From: Pleomorphomonas sp. T1.2MG-36
GTDB taxonomy: Bacteria > Pseudomonadota > Alphaproteobacteria > Rhizobiales > Pleomorphomonadaceae
Assembly: GCF_950100655.1 (NCBI RefSeq)
Contig: NZ_CATNLY010000052.1
Span: 186,001 to 250,000, forward strand
DNA: 64,000 nt
Direction of reading: 5' to 3'
The position numbers and the translations under genes were made by a program. The notes beneath the pieces are model-generated. The model was not told where the DNA came from. It did no database searches and saw only the letters and a list, made by a program, of their open reading frames with translations. Shown here piece after piece: positions 34,374 through 43,192 of the stretch. How positions within the stretch are numbered: position 1 is the first letter of the stretch; each line of letters begins with the position of its first letter.

Positions 34374-37049
34374 ATGACCGATACTTCCGCCTCTTCCGCC
34401 AGCTTCGTCATGGTCGGCGAACGGACCAACGTCACGGGCTCGGCGCGCTTCCGCAAGCTGATCCGCGAGGGCGACTACCCCGCGGCGCTGGCCGTGGCGC
34501 GCGACCAGGTGGAAGGTGGGGCGACGGTCATCGACGTCAACATGGACGAGGGCCTGCTCGACAGCGAAGCGGCCATGGTGACCTTCCTCAACCTGATGGC
34601 GGCCGAGCCGGATATCGCCCGCGTGCCGGTGATGGTGGACTCCTCGAAGTGGACGGTGATCGAGGCCGGCCTCAAGTGCTTGCAGGGCAAGGGCATCGTC
34701 AACTCGATCTCGCTGAAGGAAGGCGAAGAGGCCTTCATCCACCACGCCAAGCTGGTGCGCCGCTATGGCCATGCCATGGTGGTGATGGCCTTCGACGAGA
34801 CGGGGCAGGCCGACACCTACAAGCGCAAGATCGACATCTGCGCCCGCAGCTACAAGGTGCTGGTCGAGAAGGTGGGCGTGCTGCCCGAGGACATCATCTT
34901 CGATCCCAACATCTTCGCTGTGGCGACCGGCATCGAGGAGCACAACAACTACGGCGTCGACTTCATCGAGGCGACGCGCTGGATCCGCCAGAATCTGCCC
35001 GGCGCCCATGTGTCGGGCGGCGTCTCCAACCTGTCCTTCTCCTTCCGCGGCAACGAGCCGGTGCGCGAGGCGATGCACACCGTGTTTCTCTTCCACGCCA
35101 TCGCCGCCGGCATGGACTTCGGCATCGTCAACGCCGGCCAGCTCGGCGTTTACGACCAGCTCGACCCCGAGCTCAGGCAGCTCTGCGAGGACGTGGTGCT
35201 CAACCGCCGTCCCGACGCCACCGAGCGTCTGGTCGACGCGGCGGCGCGCTATGCCGGCACCGGCGCCAAGGAGCGGGTGGTCGATCTCGCCTGGCGCGAG
35301 CTGCCGGTGGAGAAGCGGCTGGAACACGCCCTCGTCCACGGCATCACCGAGTTTATCACCGAGGATACCGAGGAAGCGCGCCTCAAGGCCGCCCGGCCAT
35401 TGCACGTCATCGAAGGGCCGCTGATGGCCGGCATGAACGTGGTGGGCGACCTGTTCGGCGCCGGCAAGATGTTCCTGCCGCAAGTGGTCAAATCGGCCCG
35501 CGTCATGAAGCAGGCGGTGGCCTGGCTGATGCCCTTCATGGAGAAGGAAAAGGAAGAGCTGGGGATCACCGAGGATTCCTCGGCCGGCACCGTGCTGATG
35601 GCGACGGTGAAGGGCGACGTGCACGACATAGGCAAGAACATCGTCGGCGTCGTCCTGGCCTGCAACAACTTCCGTGTCATCGACCTCGGCGTGATGGTGC
35701 CGGCGCAGAAGATCCTCGACGCGGCGCGCGAGGTGAAGGCGGACATCATCGGCCTCTCGGGCCTGATCACCCCCTCCCTCGACGAGATGTGCCACGTGGC
35801 CGCCGAGATGGAGCGCCAGGGCTTTACGCTGCCGCTGATGATCGGCGGCGCCACGACGAGCCGCGTCCACACCGCCGTCAAGATCCACCCCAACTATGCC
35901 AAGGGGCAGGCGGTCTATGTCACCGACGCCAGCCGCGCCGTCGGCGTGGCGTCGTCGCTGCTGTCCGACCGCAAGGTGGTCTACATCGACGAGGTGAAAA
36001 GCGAGTACGCCCGCATCGCCGAGGAGCATGCGCGCAGCCGCGAGGAGAAGCGCCGGCTGACCATCGCCGACGCCCGCGCCAACCGCTTCGCGCCCGAATG
36101 GGCCGGTTACGTGCCGCCCAGGCCGACGTTCCTCGGCACCAAGGTGTTCGAGAGCTTCGACCTCTCGGAACTCGTGCCCTACATCGACTGGACGCCGTTC
36201 TTCTCCACCTGGGAGATGCGCGGCCGCTACCCGCAGATCCTCGACGACGCCACCTACGGCAAGGCGGCGCGGCCGCTGTTCGAAGACGCTGAGGCCATGT
36301 TGAAGCAGATGGTGGAGGAGAAGTGGCTGACGGCCCGCGCCGTCATCGGCTTCTGGCCGGCCAACGCGGTGGGCGACGACATCGAGCTCTACACCGACGA
36401 CAGCCGGAGCGAGCGGCTCGCCACCTTCCACGGACTCCGCCAGCAGATGGCGCGCGGCAATACACGGGCCAACTTCTCGATCACCGACTTCGTGGCGCCC
36501 AAGGAGACGGGGCTTGCCGACTATGTCGGCGGCTTCGCCGTCAGCACCGGGTTCGGCGAGGACGCCGTGGCCGAGCGCTTCGCCCGCGCCAACGACGACT
36601 ATTCCAAGATCCTGTCACAGTCGCTGGCCGACCGCCTCGCCGAGGCTTTCGCCGAGCGCCTGCACGCCTTGGTGCGGCGGCAGTTCTGGGGCTATGCCTC
36701 CGACGAGACGCTGAGCACCGAGGACATCATCGCCGAGAAATATCGCGGCATCCGCCCGGCCCCCGGCTACCCGGCTCAACCCGACCATACCGAGAAGGGT
36801 ACGCTGTTCCGGCTGCTTGAGGCGACCGAGAAGGCCGGCATCGAGCTGACCGAGAGCTACGCCATGTGGCCCGGCGCCGCCGTCTCCGGCCTCTACTTCA
36901 GCCACCCCGACAGCCAGTATTTCGGCGTCGGCAAGATCGACGCCGACCAGGTCGCCGACTACGCCGCCCGCAAGGGCTGGGACATGGCGACCGCCGAAAG
37001 GTGGCTGGCGCCGATCCTCAACTACGAGCCGAAGCGGGCGGCGGGGTAG
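34374..37049 (+). CDS. metH: Methionine synthase, folate-, cobalamin- and AdoMet-binding subunit
   Basis: An 891-residue protein holding the other three MetH modules. The pterin-binding domain begins at [20 protein letters not shown] (11-30) and has [17 protein letters not shown]. The cobalamin domain has [11 protein letters not shown] with the cobalt-ligating His417. The C-terminal activation domain contains [15 protein letters not shown] and [15 protein letters not shown]. The two subunits together total 1,246 residues against 1,227 for E. coli MetH. Such two-gene MetH occurs in Caulobacter and other alphaproteobacteria. The 3' flank carries repeats. Confidence 0.96.
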   Translation: MTDTSASSASFVMVGERTNVTGSARFRKLIREGDYPAALAVARDQVEGGATVIDVNMDEGLLDSEAAMVTFLNLMAAEPDIARVPVMVDSSKWTVIEAGLKCLQGKGIVNSISLKEGEEAFIHHAKLVRRYGHAMVVMAFDETGQADTYKRKIDICARSYKVLVEKVGVLPEDIIFDPNIFAVATGIEEHNNYGVDFIEATRWIRQNLPGAHVSGGVSNLSFSFRGNEPVREAMHTVFLFHAIAAGMDFGIVNAGQLGVYDQLDPELRQLCEDVVLNRRPDATERLVDAAARYAGTGAKERVVDLAWRELPVEKRLEHALVHGITEFITEDTEEARLKAARPLHVIEGPLMAGMNVVGDLFGAGKMFLPQVVKSARVMKQAVAWLMPFMEKEKEELGITEDSSAGTVLMATVKGDVHDIGKNIVGVVLACNNFRVIDLGVMVPAQKILDAAREVKADIIGLSGLITPSLDEMCHVAAEMERQGFTLPLMIGGATTSRVHTAVKIHPNYAKGQAVYVTDASRAVGVASSLLSDRKVVYIDEVKSEYARIAEEHARSREEKRRLTIADARANRFAPEWAGYVPPRPTFLGTKVFESFDLSELVPYIDWTPFFSTWEMRGRYPQILDDATYGKAARPLFEDAEAMLKQMVEEKWLTARAVIGFWPANAVGDDIELYTDDSRSERLATFHGLRQQMARGNTRANFSITDFVAPKETGLADYVGGFAVSTGFGEDAVAERFARANDDYSKILSQSLADRLAEAFAERLHALVRRQFWGYASDETLSTEDIIAEKYRGIRPAPGYPAQPDHTEKGTLFRLLEATEKAGIELTESYAMWPGAAVSGLYFSHPDSQYFGVGKIDADQVADYAARKGWDMATAERWLAPILNYEPKRAAG

Positions 37050-37080
37050 GTGATGGCAATAGCGCTGAGCACATGGAGCG

Positions 37081-37136
37081 CGATATCGGCCGGATAGCTT
37101 TGTTCTGCCTGAGGTCCTCGCCTTCGCGAGGATGAC
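37081..37136 (+). repeat. REP-like intergenic repeat, copy 1
   Basis: About 56 bp beginning CGATATCGGCC and ending CTGAGGTCCTCGCCTTCGCG-AGGATGAC. The same unit recurs inverted at 37265-37319 and, more diverged, at 37400-37454. The 446-bp gap after the methionine synthase gene (37050-37495) is mostly made of these copies. Confidence 0.7.
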
Positions 37137-37264
37137 AGCTCTATATGACGGGGCAGTGGGATAAGCGGCCGCGAGGCCCTGAGATGTCCTCATCGCCATG
37201 ATGCGGAACACAACGCTTGCAGGTGCAGTCGCTCCGCTATCCTATTGTCACACATATATAAATT

Positions 37265-37319
37265 GTCATCCTTGCGCAGGCGAGGACCTCAGGCAGGATG
37301 GGGCGCAAGGTTGATATCG
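37265..37319 (-). repeat. REP-like intergenic repeat, copy 2 (inverted)
   Basis: The reverse complement matches copy 1 over 31 bases with two mismatches in the block TGCCTGAGGTCCTCGCCT...AGGATGAC, and also has the GATATC end. The inverted pair could fold into a long hairpin at the 3' end of the methionine synthase mRNA. Confidence 0.7.
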
Positions 37320-37399
37320 GTCTCCCCTTGGGCGCGGGAGCTTGATATGGGCCGACGAGAAGGCCCTGAGGCTTTTATCAGGCTCCCTCCAGAGGCACT

Positions 37400-37454
37400 C
37401 GATATCGGCCGTTCGCTCAACCTTCCCGAGGTTCTCGCCTGCCCGAGAATGATA
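37400..37454 (+). repeat. REP-like intergenic repeat, copy 3 (diverged)
   Basis: Starts CGATATCGGCCG like copy 1 and ends GAGGTTCTCGCCTGCCCG-AGAATGATAG. Partial pieces of the same family (AGGCCCTGAGG) occur at 37173-37182 and 37361-37371. Confidence 0.6.
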
Positions 37455-37495
37455 GTTTGACGGAGGCCGCGCGGGGTTGCCGCGCGACCCCATTT

Positions 37496-38548
37496 TCACA
37501 GTTCCACGAACAGGTCGGCGGCCGGTGTCGAGAGAACCGCGACGGCGAGGGCTTCCTTGAGTTCGGTCCAGCGCGCTTCGTCGGTGGGCGTGGCCTCGCC
37601 GGCCTTGCTCTTGCGGCCGAGGCGGATGAACTCCGGGTCGAGGGCGCCGTCGACGAGCGCGAGGCGCAACCGCCGGCCGCCGATCTCCACCTCGAAGTAC
37701 ATGCGGCCGGTGACGCCTGCCGGCCCCGGCACGTCGGCGGCCGGGTCGGCCTTGTAGGCGCCGCGCGTCACCACGCGGGTGACCAGCTCCAGCGCATCCC
37801 TGAGGCCGGGGCCGGGGAAGGCGGTGAAGACGCTGATGCTGTCGCGATCCGGCGCCGTGCCGGGGCTGAGCCTTGCAAAGGCGTGCTGCAGCAGCCGGTA
37901 GCCCAGCGCCAGCCCGCCGATGCTGGTGCGCCCATGATAGGCGACGCAGTCGGCGAACGAGACGCGCAGCAGCGTGCCGTGGTCGATCACCTCGATCGGG
38001 GCCGGCGGCGGCGGAACCGTCCAGGCGGGGATGTCGCGGCTTTCGAACAGGTCGCCGACCGCCATGCTCCTGAGGCGGCCGATCAGGTCGTACTTGTAGG
38101 CGAGGTAGTCGGCCTGCGCCTTGGGCCCGCCACTGCCGTCCTGGTAGTTCACCACCATGTCGATGAACCGGTCGTCGAAGACGCCGGGCTTGGGCCAATA
38201 GGCGCGCGCCGCATTGCCGATGGCCACCTCGAAGTAGAAGCGGCCGGCCGGGGCGGGAGGCGCCTCCGGCGGGCCGAGCCGCGTGTCGACCACCAGCCGC
38301 CCGTCGGTGACCGCTCGCGCCACCATTTCCATGGCGGCGTGGACGCCGTCGCCGGGGAAGGCGGTGCGCAGACGGATGTCGTCGCGGCGCGGCGGCACGC
38401 CGGGCGACAGGTCGGCGAAGGCCCGCTCGAACAGCAGGAAGGTCAGCGTGCAGGCGATGAGCTGCGACGGCCCGGCATAGGCCAAGAGGTCGTCGTGGCG
38501 GATGGCGAACGCGCCGTCGCGTTCGCGGACTTCGAGAAAGGTCCTCAC
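37496..38548 (-). CDS. Unrecognised protein with two internally homologous domains (possibly FmdE-like fold)
   Basis: A 350-residue cytoplasmic protein I do not recognise. The two halves are clearly related: residues 23-115 (LLFERAFADLSPGVPPRRDD, TAFPGDGVHAAMEMVARAVT, GRFYFEVAIG) mirror 215-305 (LLQHAFARLSPGTAPDRDS, TAFPGPGLRDALELVTRVVT, GRMYFEVEIG). The segment YHGRTSIGGLALGYRLLQ recalls FmdE-type domains (HGHxCPGLALGYR) but lacks the cysteine. The start codon overlaps the stop of the NMT1-type binding-protein gene by 4 bp, so it is tied to that transporter. A sulfur or thiamine-precursor role is guesswork. Confidence 0.7.
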   Translation of the reverse strand: MRTFLEVRERDGAFAIRHDDLLAYAGPSQLIACTLTFLLFERAFADLSPGVPPRRDDIRLRTAFPGDGVHAAMEMVARAVTDGRLVVDTRLGPPEAPPAPAGRFYFEVAIGNAARAYWPKPGVFDDRFIDMVVNYQDGSGGPKAQADYLAYKYDLIGRLRSMAVGDLFESRDIPAWTVPPPPAPIEVIDHGTLLRVSFADCVAYHGRTSIGGLALGYRLLQHAFARLSPGTAPDRDSISVFTAFPGPGLRDALELVTRVVTRGAYKADPAADVPGPAGVTGRMYFEVEIGGRRLRLALVDGALDPEFIRLGRKSKAGEATPTDEARWTELKEALAVAVLSTPAADLFVEL

Positions 38549-39510
38549 TTTGCGGTCACCGCGAGGGCGCCCGGCAGCATCAGCGATTCGACGTCGACGG
38601 TGCCCTTCATCATGTCGTTGTCGATGAGGAACTTCATGTCGTCCTTGATGCTGGCGATATCCTTGTCGGTCAGCGTGTCGGTGAAGTTGCCCCAGGCGGC
38701 CAGCTTCTTGCCGTCCTCAAGCGGAATGCCCTGTTCCTTGGCGCCGATCTCGGTGGCCTCGTCGAGATGGGCGAGCACCCAGGCGGTCGCCTCCTTGTTG
38801 ACGCGCTGCACGCGGGCGACGGCGTCGGGGTGCGCGTCGGCGAAGGCCTTGGAGACGCCCATCACCAGCACCGGATTGACGAGACCGTCGGCGGTGGCGA
38901 TCACCGTGGCGCCGGCCGCTTCCGCCTTGATCTTCAGGCTGGCGGCGAGCAGCGCCGCGTCGGTCTGGCCGGCGACGAGGGCGGCCTGAGACTTGGGCAG
39001 GTCCATGCCGATGAACTCGACGTCGGAAAGGCTCATGCCCTTGGAGGCGAGCGCCGCCGCCAGGAGCTGATGCAGGACGGTGCCGCGCGGGCCGACCACC
39101 TGCTTGCCCTTCAGCTCTTCGATGGTCTTCGGGCCGCCGGCCTTGCCGAGGATGGCGAAGGTCTCGGCCGGGCGGCTGACGCCGGCGGCGATCAGCACCG
39201 GGTTGCCGCCGGCATTGGCGAGCAGCACCGAGGTGGTGTTCATGACTCCGCCGATGTCGAGCGAGCCGGCGGCCATCGCCTGGGTCTGCTGGGCGCCGGA
39301 GGTGATGTTGTGCCAGTTGATCTTGACGCCGTCGGCGGCGAACTCCTTCTCCAAGAGTTCCTGCTTGCGCATGACGATGGTCTGCAGGTTGAAGGGCGAT
39401 TCCACGTAGGAGATGTTGATTTCCTTCAGCGGCTCGGCGGCGAAGCTGCTGCCGGCCCAAAGGGCGGCCATGGCCACGGCGGCGACGGAACGGACGAGCG
39501 ATCTCAGCAT
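38545..39510 (-). CDS. NMT1/SsuA-type ABC transporter substrate-binding protein
   Basis: A 321-residue periplasmic protein with signal peptide MLRSLVRSVAAVAMAALWAG and cleavage near SFAA. INISYVESPFNLQTIVMRK and SLDIGGVMNTTSVLLANAGG are typical of the aliphatic sulfonate/nitrate/thiamine-precursor (NMT1) class. GPKTIEELKGKQVVGPRGT is the second family signature. The ligand cannot be told from sequence. It lies 23 bp after the ATPase gene and overlaps the next gene by 4 bp, in the order permease-ATPase-receptor-unknown. Confidence 0.9.
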   Translation of the reverse strand: MLRSLVRSVAAVAMAALWAGSSFAAEPLKEINISYVESPFNLQTIVMRKQELLEKEFAADGVKINWHNITSGAQQTQAMAAGSLDIGGVMNTTSVLLANAGGNPVLIAAGVSRPAETFAILGKAGGPKTIEELKGKQVVGPRGTVLHQLLAAALASKGMSLSDVEFIGMDLPKSQAALVAGQTDAALLAASLKIKAEAAGATVIATADGLVNPVLVMGVSKAFADAHPDAVARVQRVNKEATAWVLAHLDEATEIGAKEQGIPLEDGKKLAAWGNFTDTLTDKDIASIKDDMKFLIDNDMMKGTVDVESLMLPGALAVTAK

Positions 39511-39533
39511 GAGCGTTTCTCCTGAGTGGTTGA

Positions 39534-40286
39534 TTATGCTTGGGAAATGGTGTCGCCGAGAACGGCGGCGGTGATGGTGGCCACCTGTTCGGCAAGGCCG
39601 GGCGCCGCCAACGGGCGGGGGTGGGGAAGGTCGATGTCGAAGATGGCGGTGAGGCGCCCGGCCTGCATGATGGCGACGCGGTCGGCAAGGCGCACGGCTT
39701 CGGCGATGTCATGGGTGACCAGGATGGTGGTCAGCGGGCGGCGCAGCCGGATGGCGGCGAACTCGCCATGAATGCGGCTGCGCGTCAGTGCGTCGAGGGC
39801 ACCGAACGGTTCGTCCAGCAGCAGGATGTCCGGATCGCGGCAGAGGGCGCGGGCCAGCGACACGCGCTGCGCCATGCCGCCGGACAGCTGGTGCGGCCAG
39901 GCGTCGGCGAAGGCGGCAAGGCCGACGGTTTCCAGCGCATCGGCGATGCGGCGGTCGGCCTCGGCGCCGCTGGCGATGCGCTTCAGGGCCAGTTCGAGGT
40001 TGCCGCGCACCGTCTTCCACGGCATCAGGCGCGGCTCCTGGAACACCATGCCGAAGCGGGCGCTGGCGGCCGGCCCATCGGCGCCCTCGAAGGCGATCGT
40101 GCCGGCATCGGCGCGTTGCAGCCCGGCGACGTGGTGCAAGAGCGTGGTCTTGCCGCAGCCGCTGTGGCCGACCACGGCCAGAAGCTCGCCCGAAGTGATG
40201 GTGAGGTCGATGCCGTCCAGCGCGTCGATCGAGCGGCCGGAGATGTCGAAGCGGCGACGGAGGCCGGTGATGGTCAGGCCGTACAC
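39534..40286 (-). CDS. SsuB/TauB-type ABC transporter ATP-binding protein
   Basis: A 250-residue ATPase with Walker A GHSGCGKTT (38-46), Q-loop MVFQEPRLMPWKTV, signature LSGGMAQRVSLARAL and Walker B LLLDEPFGALDALTR. VTHDIAEAVRLADRV is the switch region. It belongs to the nitrate/sulfonate/taurine family and pairs with the following receptor and preceding permease. The start is GTG 40286, 4 bp after the permease stop. The substrate class is inferred. Confidence 0.93.
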   Translation of the reverse strand: MYGLTITGLRRRFDISGRSIDALDGIDLTITSGELLAVVGHSGCGKTTLLHHVAGLQRADAGTIAFEGADGPAASARFGMVFQEPRLMPWKTVRGNLELALKRIASGAEADRRIADALETVGLAAFADAWPHQLSGGMAQRVSLARALCRDPDILLLDEPFGALDALTRSRIHGEFAAIRLRRPLTTILVTHDIAEAVRLADRVAIMQAGRLTAIFDIDLPHPRPLAAPGLAEQVATITAAVLGDTISQA

Positions 40287-40290
40287 GGCG

Positions 40291-41076
40291 TCAGCCCTCC
40301 AGTCCGCTGACGCGGCCGGCGTCGGCGCGCCAGGGCATCAGCCGGGCGGCGGCGCGGCGGAACAGCCAGTCGGTCAGGGCGCCGAGCGCGGCGATGGCGA
40401 AGATGCCGACGAAGACGCGGTCGGTGCGGGCCATTTCGCTGGCGTCGATGATCAGGTAGCCGAGGCCGGCCGAGGCGGCGACCAGTTCGGCGCCGACCAG
40501 CGCCCGCCAGCTGTAGCCGAAGCCGAGCCGGAGACCGTTGACGATGCCGGGCAGCGCCGACGGCAGCAGCACGTGCAGCGCCGTCTCGCGGCGGGTGAGG
40601 TCGAGGGTACGGGCAAGTTCGATCAGCTTGCCGTCGGCCTCGCGGATGCCGGCGAGGGCGTTCATGTAAACGGGGAAGAAGCTCGCCAGCACGACGATGG
40701 TCAGCTTCGACGCCTCGCCGATGCCGAGCCAGAGAATCAGGAGCGGCACCAGCGCCAAGGGCGGCGTGACGCGCAGCGCCTCGAGAATCCAGCTGAGATA
40801 GCCGCCGAGTGGCGCGAAGATGCCGGTGAGAAAGGCCAGCGGCAGCGCGAGGAGGGCGGTGAGGGCAAAGCCGAACAGCACGCGCCACAGGCTGGCGGCA
40901 ATGTGCCGGAGCAGCTCGCCGTCGGCCAGAAGCTCGCCGGCCGCCTCGGCGATACGCCCCGGCGAGGGCAGCAGGTAGGCGTTGGTCAAACCGGCCGAGG
41001 AGGCGATCAGCCAGACCGCCAGAACAGACAACGGCAGGATGGCCGGCCGCAGATCATTTTTGCATCTCATTCGCAT
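40291..41076 (-). CDS. SsuC/TauC-type ABC transporter permease
   Basis: A permease of about 261 residues with six hydrophobic helices (first AILPLSVLAVWLIASSAGLT). The conserved LLPSALPGIVNGLRLGFGYS and WRALVGAELVAASAGLGYLI mark the sulfonate/nitrate-type family. The ATG at 41076 is chosen; a TTG at 41112 and an ATG at 41070 are possible, none with a good ribosome site. It is the first gene of this four-gene unit. Confidence 0.9.
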   Translation of the reverse strand: MRMRCKNDLRPAILPLSVLAVWLIASSAGLTNAYLLPSPGRIAEAAGELLADGELLRHIAASLWRVLFGFALTALLALPLAFLTGIFAPLGGYLSWILEALRVTPPLALVPLLILWLGIGEASKLTIVVLASFFPVYMNALAGIREADGKLIELARTLDLTRRETALHVLLPSALPGIVNGLRLGFGYSWRALVGAELVAASAGLGYLIIDASEMARTDRVFVGIFAIAALGALTDWLFRRAAARLMPWRADAGRVSGLEG

Positions 41077-41684
41077 GTTCAATGCATGGTGGATGGCGGG
41101 CAGGCGAGTCAACTACGCGCTTACGCGGATGACGCGCCGATAACCGTTTGGGAAGTCTGGTTTCTCGACGTCGGTTCCCATGATGAGCCGTCGCATCGGC
41201 CGCAATGCGGCCTTTCGTCCTCATGCAATACCACCGTCGTCCACGAAGCGGAGCAGCTTGGCTGCAGCACCATCACCCTTTCGATCATCCTCACCAACAG
41301 CGGCGCGCCGCCGTTGCCCCAGATCGCCAACGTCGTCCCGTGTTTCACCGCGCGGGGCTCGCCGCCGATTGGCGAGAGCGCCGCCGCCTGGCTGGTGTCG
41401 ACGCCCGAAAGCGAGCGCTGACGAAGGGTCCAAGTGGCGCTTGCCCGCCTTGGGTGGCGGGGTAGGGGCACCTTGCAGTGCCGACCGAAATTTACCGCAT
41501 CCCCTCGCTCACCGGCCTTGGCGTGCTACTATATCCGCCCGGTCGCTTGAGCCGTGGCGGCGCTTGCCCTGGCTTTCATGGCGGTCCTCCGGTATCCGAA
41601 CGACCAACCCGCCAGACTCCTGCTCGACCGCACTCGCGCCGAATGGGCGCGGCACCAAGCCGGCGACAGCCAGGAAGACAGAGC
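41077..41684. other. Gap without a confident gene
   Basis: A 608-bp stretch with several open frames on both strands but no convincing protein. A minus-strand frame (41121-41471, 116 codons) and a short plus frame (41578-41709, 43 codons, MAVLRYPNDQPARLL...) are the most protein-like; neither has a ribosome site or a family I know. TACTATAT at 41526-41533 could be a -10 element for the gene at 41685. Decayed genes are possible. Confidence 0.35.
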
Positions 41685-42011
41685 ATGCCCGTTTACGAGA
41701 GCCAGCTGACCGAGGGGAACCTCAAGAATTTCCACATCTACATCACGGCCGTTCTCGGGCGTTTGACGGAGGAGGTGGAGGGCGTGCCGGCCAAGCCGCC
41801 GAGGGCGATCCGCCTCGACTACAAGAGCCTCAAGGTCACGGCGGAGATTCCCAAGTCGCGCCATGGGCGCCCGCGCAAGTTCATTCGCGAACGGGACTTC
41901 GTGAAGAGCTTCTTCGAGAGCACCGGCGCCGCCGTCGGCGATACCGTGCTGTTCGACGAGGTCGGCCCGGGGCATTTCCGCCTGGACCTCAGGAAAGCCG
42001 TCGCCGCGTAG
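41685..42011 (+). CDS. Small conserved-looking protein of unknown function
   Basis: A 108-residue protein, basic in the middle (KSRHGRPRKFIRERDFVKSF). The C-terminal GDTVLFDEVGPGHFRLDL resembles the last strands of B3/AbrB-like DNA-binding barrels, but this is weak. AGGAAGACAGAGC precedes ATG 41685. The longer frame upstream looks random. It is convergent with darG, and no partner gene is evident. I cannot assign a function. Confidence 0.55.
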   Translation: MPVYESQLTEGNLKNFHIYITAVLGRLTEEVEGVPAKPPRAIRLDYKSLKVTAEIPKSRHGRPRKFIRERDFVKSFFESTGAAVGDTVLFDEVGPGHFRLDLRKAVAA

Positions 42012-42145
42012 CCGGCGCCAGTCGTGCATCCGGCGAGCGGCTCTGGCTTATTGGGGAAATCTCGTGGCCATGCAGTCCCCGCCCAGCGGTTCGTCATCAT
42101 CGGCGATGATTAAGGTCTCAGGGCCCTTTTCCGAGGCGCCGCTGC

Positions 42146-43180
42146 TCACGCGGCGGCAATCCAGCCCTTGGCGCTGAGGGTGTCGAAGGCGATGCCGATC
42201 TGGCGGGGCGAGAACCGCTTTTTGCGGTCGTTCCAGGCGTGGACCCGAATCGTCGCCTCGTCGGCGGTGGCAGCTTGCTCGTTCTTCACCACCCAATGAA
42301 CTGTCGCGAGCAGTTCGAGGCCGAATGGCGTTTCGAAGCCCTCGACAAGGTCGGCGACGCGGTCGAACCGGGCAACCGTCTCGCCTTTGTCGGCGAGGAA
42401 GGCTTCCGCATCCTTTACCGCTCCGGGCACCAGTTCGATCTGCTTGTCGGGAGCATCTCCGCCATCGGCATAGCCCGTTACGAGATGGCCTTCGACGGCG
42501 CGCAGAACGTGACGCAGGTTCTCGGCATAGGGGCCGTAGGGCGCCTTGGCATATCTGAGGCGGAGCGGTTCGCCCGCTTCCTGCATGAAATACATGAGCT
42601 TGTGGATTTCGAGCAGCGTCACAAACGGATCCATCAAGCCGCCGAGATAGCGCTGCACCAGCGCGACGAGGGCGGCGCGACCCGGTGTCATGTCGGGCAC
42701 GTCGCGCGACTTCGTGGCGACCGGCCCGCTGTTCGGTTCGAAGATGATCACGTCGAGATCGTCGAGGTCGCGCAGGGCTTCGATGATGCGTGGGCGCACC
42801 TCCGACCAGTCGAGGCCTCCGAGGCCGCTGCCGAGCGGCGGGATGGCGATCGAACGAATGCCGCGACCACGGATTTCCGCGACGAGGGCCTTCAGGCCGG
42901 AATCGATATCCTCCATCCGGCTTTTGCCGCGCCAATGACGCTTGGTCGGAAAATTGATGATGAACTTCGGATTGGTCATGGTCCGCGTCTCGAACACGAA
43001 CATCCGGCCCGGCTGCACTTCATTGCGCGCGCAGGCGGCCTCGTAGGCCCTGAAGTTCTCAGGGAAATCGTTCTTGAACTGCAGGGCGATGCCTCGCCCC
43101 ATGACGCCGACGCAATTCACCGTGTTGACGAGCGCTTCCACGTCCGCCTGGAGAATGTCGCCTGTCTTGAACTCAATCAT
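42146..43180 (-). CDS. darG: DarG-type macrodomain antitoxin (DNA ADP-ribosylglycohydrolase)
   Basis: A 344-residue antitoxin. Residues 1-155 are a macrodomain: EFKTGDILQADVEALVNTVN, GVMGRGIALQFK, and NFPTKRHWRGKS, in which Lys80 corresponds to the catalytic lysine of Thermus DarG. IPPLGSGLGGLDW closes the site. The C-terminal part (TLLEIHKLMYFMQEAGEPLR onward) is the DarT-neutralising domain seen in full-length DarG. It removes ADP-ribose from DNA and binds the toxin. ATG 43180 is chosen because GGAGG lies six bases upstream; ATG 43186 touches it. It follows darT by 12 bp. Confidence 0.93.
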   Translation of the reverse strand: MIEFKTGDILQADVEALVNTVNCVGVMGRGIALQFKNDFPENFRAYEAACARNEVQPGRMFVFETRTMTNPKFIINFPTKRHWRGKSRMEDIDSGLKALVAEIRGRGIRSIAIPPLGSGLGGLDWSEVRPRIIEALRDLDDLDVIIFEPNSGPVATKSRDVPDMTPGRAALVALVQRYLGGLMDPFVTLLEIHKLMYFMQEAGEPLRLRYAKAPYGPYAENLRHVLRAVEGHLVTGYADGGDAPDKQIELVPGAVKDAEAFLADKGETVARFDRVADLVEGFETPFGLELLATVHWVVKNEQAATADEATIRVHAWNDRKKRFSPRQIGIAFDTLSAKGWIAAA

Positions 43181-43192
43181 CGCCATCCTCCC

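Noticed and set aside
41121..41471. Minus-strand frame of 116 codons upstream of the NMT1-type permease.
   Set aside because: No ribosome site, no known family, low-complexity start; kept only as a remark in the gap entry.
41578..41709. 43-codon plus-strand frame overlapping the 108-residue gene.
   Set aside because: No ribosome site and no similarity I can name; too short to support as a gene.
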